64,000 nucleotides of DNA, taken from positions 1,550,001 through 1,614,000 of the forward strand of contig NZ_CP031393.1 in assembly GCF_017161265.1 (NCBI RefSeq), written 5' to 3'. Within the stretch, counting starts at the first letter, position 1, and each line of letters begins with the position of its first letter. Under the pieces are notes generated by a model that was not told where the DNA came from, did not search any database, and saw only the letters and a program-made list of their open reading frames with translations. The position numbers and the translations under genes were made by a program. This document shows positions 61,025 to 64,000 of the stretch, one piece after another. This DNA is from Treponema medium (lineage in GTDB: Bacteria; Spirochaetota; Spirochaetia; Treponematales; Treponemataceae).

Positions 61025-61285
61025 ATGACGATCACTGATGTCCAGATCCGGAAGACCGTAGCTGAAGGCAAATTAAAGGCTTATGCAACCGTTACCTTTG
61101 ATGACTGCTTCGTACTGCATAATGTGAAGCTTATTGAAGGGGAGAAAGGTGTTTTTGTTGCGATGCCGAGCCGCAGAACTAAGACCGGTGCGTACAAGGA
61201 TATTGCTCATCCGATAACACCTGAATTCCGATCGGTACTGCAAGAAAAGATACTTTCCGCATACGAGGCTTGTGCAGAAAGCTAG
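61025..61285 (+). CDS. spoVG: SpoVG-family nucleic-acid-binding regulator
   Basis: This 86-aa protein begins [20 protein letters not shown] and continues [18 protein letters not shown] and [20 protein letters not shown], the conserved SpoVG core with its SRRT motif. In Borrelia, SpoVG binds DNA and RNA and regulates several genes, so a similar global role is possible here. AAGGAGG precedes the start. The gene ends 70 bp before tRNA-Gln. Confidence 0.94.
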   Translation: MTITDVQIRKTVAEGKLKAYATVTFDDCFVLHNVKLIEGEKGVFVAMPSRRTKTGAYKDIAHPITPEFRSVLQEKILSAYEACAES

Positions 61286-61355
61286 AACCGATGGTATGCA
61301 GATCGGTTTATAAAAATATGAGAATTACTGTGCATGAATGCATGGTTTTTTATAA

Positions 61356-61428
61356 TGGGACGTCGGCAAGTGGTAAGCCAACGGCTTTTGGTGCCGTCAT
61401 TCCGTAGGTTCGAATCCTACCGTCCCAG
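61356..61428 (+). tRNA. tRNA-Gln (UUG anticodon)
   Basis: The 73-nt sequence folds as a cloverleaf: acceptor TGGGACG/CGTCCCA, D stem GGC/GCC, anticodon stem ACGGC/GCCGT with loop TTTTGGT (anticodon TTG), T stem GTAGG/CCTAC with loop TTCGAAT, discriminator G. CCA is not encoded. A U1-A72 pair is characteristic of bacterial tRNA-Gln. A TATAAT overlaps its first base and so cannot be its own -10 box; transcription from the spoVG side is likely. Confidence 0.93.
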
Positions 61429-61559
61429 TCTGAAGGAGATACGGATTATTTTGTTGCAAAATAATCCGTGTTGACTTTATATGAATGTAAATATAAAAAA
61501 GGGGCTTTTCATACAGAAGGAGCCTCTTGTTTGCTTTATATGCAAAGGAGTTCCTGATT

Positions 61560-62198
61560 ATGGAAGAGAGAGTTTTGACAGCCTGCCGCCGAACAGATTT
61601 TGGAAAAGCTGCTACTGCAAAATGCCGTAGAGCCAATCGTTTACCTGCCGTTATTTATGATAATGCGGGGCATTCGACAGCTATTGATGTTCCCTATCGC
61701 GATTTTGAAAAATTATTCAAAACAGTTACTGAAAGTACGCTTATTACCGTTAAAGTTGATGAAAAAGACGAGTTTGAAGTTTTTATCAAAGATTATCAAT
61801 ATGATATCGTAAACGATAAGGTTTTCCATGCGGATTTCTATGCTGTTGAACGCGGTCAGCTGTTGCGGACTAAAATTCAAATTCGGCTTTCCGGGTCTCC
61901 TGAAGCATGTCGCCAAGGCGCTGTTTTGGAAACCGGTATTGCGGAACTTGAAGTTGAATGTTTGCCGCGTAACTTGCCCGAGCGTATTGTGGTCAATGTT
62001 GAAAAACTCGGCGCTAACGAAGCGATTCACGTTCGGGATATTGAAGTTTCCGAAGGTGTTAAGGTTTTGACGGATCCCGATTTAGCGGTTGCAATGGTTA
62101 AATTTGCCAAAGAAGAAGCTCCCGCACCCACAGAAGAAGCTGCTTCTGCAGAGGGTGCCACACCCGCGGATGCTGCCGCTCCGGAAGCAAAGGCATAA
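61560..62198 (+). CDS. rplY: 50S ribosomal protein L25 (CTC family)
   Basis: This 212-aa protein starts at ATG 61560 with AAAGGAG nine bases upstream; the frame opens earlier at 61527, but that part is not family-like. The N-terminal L25 domain binds 5S rRNA (RRTDFGKAATAKCRRANRLP, FEVFIKDYQYDIVNDKVFHA) and the C-terminal TL5/CTC domain follows (EVECLPRNLPERIVVNVEKL). The end is a low-complexity Ala/Pro/Glu tail (APAPTEEAASAEGATPADAA). It is followed by a strong terminator. Confidence 0.94.
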   Translation: MEERVLTACRRTDFGKAATAKCRRANRLPAVIYDNAGHSTAIDVPYRDFEKLFKTVTESTLITVKVDEKDEFEVFIKDYQYDIVNDKVFHADFYAVERGQLLRTKIQIRLSGSPEACRQGAVLETGIAELEVECLPRNLPERIVVNVEKLGANEAIHVRDIEVSEGVKVLTDPDLAVAMVKFAKEEAPAPTEEAASAEGATPADAAAPEAKA

Positions 62199-62208
62199 TT
62201 TTCTTATC

Positions 62209-62240
62209 AAAGTGCAGGTCTTACACCTGCACTTTTTTTT
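62209..62240 (+). terminator. Intrinsic terminator after rplY
   Basis: AAAGTGCAGGT, loop CTTAC, ACCTGCACTTT and then a T run: a classical rho-independent terminator 11 bp after the stop. Confidence 0.92.
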
Positions 62241-62284
62241 CTGTTCTTGTCTTTTCCTCAAAAACGTTTTATTCTTTTCATTGT

Positions 62285-63859
62285 ATGTATTCTCATCCGC
62301 TCATCGATGCCGTATTTAACAATCTTAAACCATTTTTAACACATATTCCTTGTCGCTTTCTTCTTGCGTGTTCGGGCGGTGCTGATTCTACGGCATTACT
62401 GTTAGCCTTTCATCAATTACAGAGGCGGCTTCGCTGCCGTTTAACCGCAGTTACGGTTAACCATAATATCCGAAGTGCGGAAGAAAGCGCTGCCGATTCA
62501 GCTTTTGTCGCCGAATTGTGCAGCCGTCTGGAGCCGCCGGTATCTTGTGTGGTTGCGGAAATCCCCGCCGGGGAAGTGGAGCGTTATGCAAAGGAACGCA
62601 ATCGGGGAACCGAAGATGCCGCACGTGCGCTTCGATACCGGCTTTTTGAAGAAACCGCCGCTTCCATTGATGCCGACTATATCGTAACGGCGCATAACCG
62701 GAGTGATGTATATGAAACAGCGCTGATGCGGCTCTTCCAAGGCGGCAACACGGCAAGTTTATCGATGATGCCGGTACGGCGCGGACGGTATTTACGTCCG
62801 CTTATCACGGTAGAACGGAGCGATATAGAAGCATTTTTACGGCAGCAGGGTATCGTATGGCGCGAGGATGCCACCAATGCGGAAGATACATATCTGCGCA
62901 ACCGAATCCGGCACCATCTAGTACCGGCATTGGCTATGACCTTCGGCGGATGGCGCACCGGATTGGATAAAACTTTGCAACGGATTGCCTTGGATCGTTC
63001 ATTTTGCGAGGAATCTCTGGCCACTGCGCGCGAAACCTTTACCGGTATGGCTGACAATGCAAGCAGCGTGGCCGACGCGGCAAATTGGGAGCAATGCAAG
63101 TATGGTGCGCTTGTAATCGCAGCGGATTTCTTTGATTCGCTCCATCCTGCGCTGCGGCTCAGGGTGCTTGAACAAGGGTGCCGCCGGCTCGGTATCGGGA
63201 CACGGGTTCCGCTGGGCATACTCCTTAGGCTTTCGTCCGAACTCACGGTAGCGCCGGAAATATTGAAGGGAGCGGCGCCGGAAGCATCGGCAACGCTGGA
63301 AATATCGGAGGCTGCATTGGAGGGAACAATGTCTGAGGCATCGGCGGTGTCGGATGCTTTGGAGGCTGCATCGATTGTTCTCGAAAAGCAAGCTGACACT
63401 CGCTCAAAGATTGCTGCTGCCGGCGCTCTCCGGTTGGAACGCCGTGGTAATCGTATCCTGCTTTTTAACAGCACGGTCTATCTTACGCTGTATAATCAAA
63501 AGTCATACATTCTGACTATTCCGCAATGCGGCAAATATGCGTATCCTTTGGGACAGTTGGAAGTTTATCACACTGCCAACGGTATTTTTGTGCGGGATAG
63601 TGAGGATAAAAGCTGCGGAGTAGGTCCTTTTACACTTCCCATTTCCGTCAGATCAAGGCGCGGCGGCGATCGGATTCAAATGAAATCCGGAAATGTAAAA
63701 GAAGTAAAAAAAATTTTAAATGAGTGGCAGGTTGATTCACTTGCTCGCGAACTTTTGCCGATTATCATAGAGGACACTTGTATTCGGAGGCGTACTCGTA
63801 TACGCGCCTTATATGGCAGCTTCCTTGGATATAAAAACTGGTTTGTGGAGGAACAATAG
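62285..63859 (+). CDS. tilS: tRNA(Ile)-lysidine synthetase
   Basis: This 524-aa protein adds lysine to C34 of tRNA-Ile(CAU), changing it to read AUA. The PP-loop is FLLACSGGADSTALLLAF near 28-43, followed by TAVTVNHNIRSAEESAADSA, IVTAHNRSDVYETALMRLFQGG (normally AHxxDDQAET; here the first Asp is Ser) and LRPLITVERSDIEAF. WREDATNAEDTYLRNRIRH is typical. Residues 310-360 are a low-complexity Ala/Ser/Glu stretch (EASATLEISEAALEGTMSEA) unusual for the family. The C-terminal TilS substrate domain ends the protein (VKEVKKILNEWQVDSL). Confidence 0.92.
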   Translation: MYSHPLIDAVFNNLKPFLTHIPCRFLLACSGGADSTALLLAFHQLQRRLRCRLTAVTVNHNIRSAEESAADSAFVAELCSRLEPPVSCVVAEIPAGEVERYAKERNRGTEDAARALRYRLFEETAASIDADYIVTAHNRSDVYETALMRLFQGGNTASLSMMPVRRGRYLRPLITVERSDIEAFLRQQGIVWREDATNAEDTYLRNRIRHHLVPALAMTFGGWRTGLDKTLQRIALDRSFCEESLATARETFTGMADNASSVADAANWEQCKYGALVIAADFFDSLHPALRLRVLEQGCRRLGIGTRVPLGILLRLSSELTVAPEILKGAAPEASATLEISEAALEGTMSEASAVSDALEAASIVLEKQADTRSKIAAAGALRLERRGNRILLFNSTVYLTLYNQKSYILTIPQCGKYAYPLGQLEVYHTANGIFVRDSEDKSCGVGPFTLPISVRSRRGGDRIQMKSGNVKEVKKILNEWQVDSLARELLPIIIEDTCIRRRTRIRALYGSFLGYKNWFVEEQ

Positions 63860-63860
63860 A

Positions 63861-64000
63861 ATGCTCAAGACTATAAAACGGAGAATCCTTTTAATAGAAA
63901 CGCTGCTGGTATTTTTACTACCTGCAATGGCGGTGTATTCGCAAACGGTAAACCGTGAACTACAGCAAATGAATACCTCGTATGCGTTGCAATATTTGCA
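63861..64000 (+). CDS. Exported protein, N-terminal fragment cut by the window edge
   Basis: ATG 63861 has GGAGG ten bases upstream and lies one base after the tilS stop. The 46 codons seen start with a basic segment and hydrophobic core (LLIETLLVFLLPAMAVYSQT), a signal peptide with cleavage near VYSQT, then NRELQQMNTSYALQYL. The family cannot be told from this part. Confidence 0.75.
   Translation, partial: MLKTIKRRILLIETLLVFLLPAMAVYSQTVNRELQQMNTSYALQYL

Noticed and set aside
61351-61356. TATAAT as the tRNA-Gln promoter
   Set aside because: It overlaps the first base of the tRNA, so transcription would begin inside the gene.

Overview
The window looks like a chromosome segment of a host-associated Treponema (spirochaete). 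This is inferred from gene content: many lipoproteins with short spirochaetal lipoboxes, Rpn/PD-(D/E)XK nuclease paralogues, an MlrC-type peptidase next to a sugar-type ABC importer, and a SpoVG, tRNA-Gln, L25, TilS block. The species cannot be fixed from the sequence alone. Base composition is moderate and the genes are densely packed, but the intergenic DNA is full of repeats.

Layout. 1-6400: 5' end of uvrC, an Rpn gene destroyed by a repeat insertion, an alpha/beta hydrolase, a BrnT/BrnA toxin-antitoxin pair between long direct repeats, glgC, and an intact ISAs1-type insertion sequence with a 10-bp target duplication. 6400-17100: two giant tandem paralogous lipoproteins (about 1650 aa each), with near-identical N-terminal two thirds, divergent C-terminal thirds, and a G10 tract in the second gene. 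17100-30000: an outer-membrane beta-barrel protein, a solute-binding lipoprotein, an SH3-domain lipoprotein with an ABC-F ATPase, an AAA-like/nuclease protein, DHH phosphoesterase plus QueH, and a second insertion sequence. 30000-41000: nagA-nagB, an AI-2E-type permease, DAHP synthase, RNase HI, a sirtuin, and an ABC sugar-type importer followed by an M81 (MlrC) peptidase. 41000-52450: a PIN/DUF2281 toxin-antitoxin pair, an operon of pentapeptide, metallo-beta-lactamase-fold, serine protease and lipoprotein genes, class I fumarase, a frameshifted beta-helix surface protein, recQ and rpn relics, and HicA/HicB. 52450-64000: YibE/F, an intact Rpn nuclease, 5'-nucleotidase, acyl-CoA ligase, HIT protein, ispE, spoVG, tRNA-Gln, rplY, tilS and the start of an exported protein.

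The most unusual content lies between the genes. At least five dispersed families of inverted repeats (called A to E here) and a three-hairpin 'cassette' recur about 30 times. In most of them the loops or linkers are conserved while the stems differ between copies, yet stay self-complementary within each copy. The cassettes sit in the apical loop of family-A foldbacks (two filled, several empty), join end to end with family B, and have interrupted a gene. I do not recognise this modular hairpin system from the literature, and it is my main candidate for undescribed biology here.

Functionally, the NagA/NagB pair feeds amino sugars to glycolysis. The importer and MlrC genes probably form a nutrient uptake unit, whose ATPase is not in the window. 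The two giant lipoproteins, the barrel protein, the beta-helix pseudogene and the protease-barrel protein indicate a surface-exposed, variable cell envelope. Three toxin-antitoxin pairs, two insertion sequences and several gene relics mark this as an actively rearranging region.
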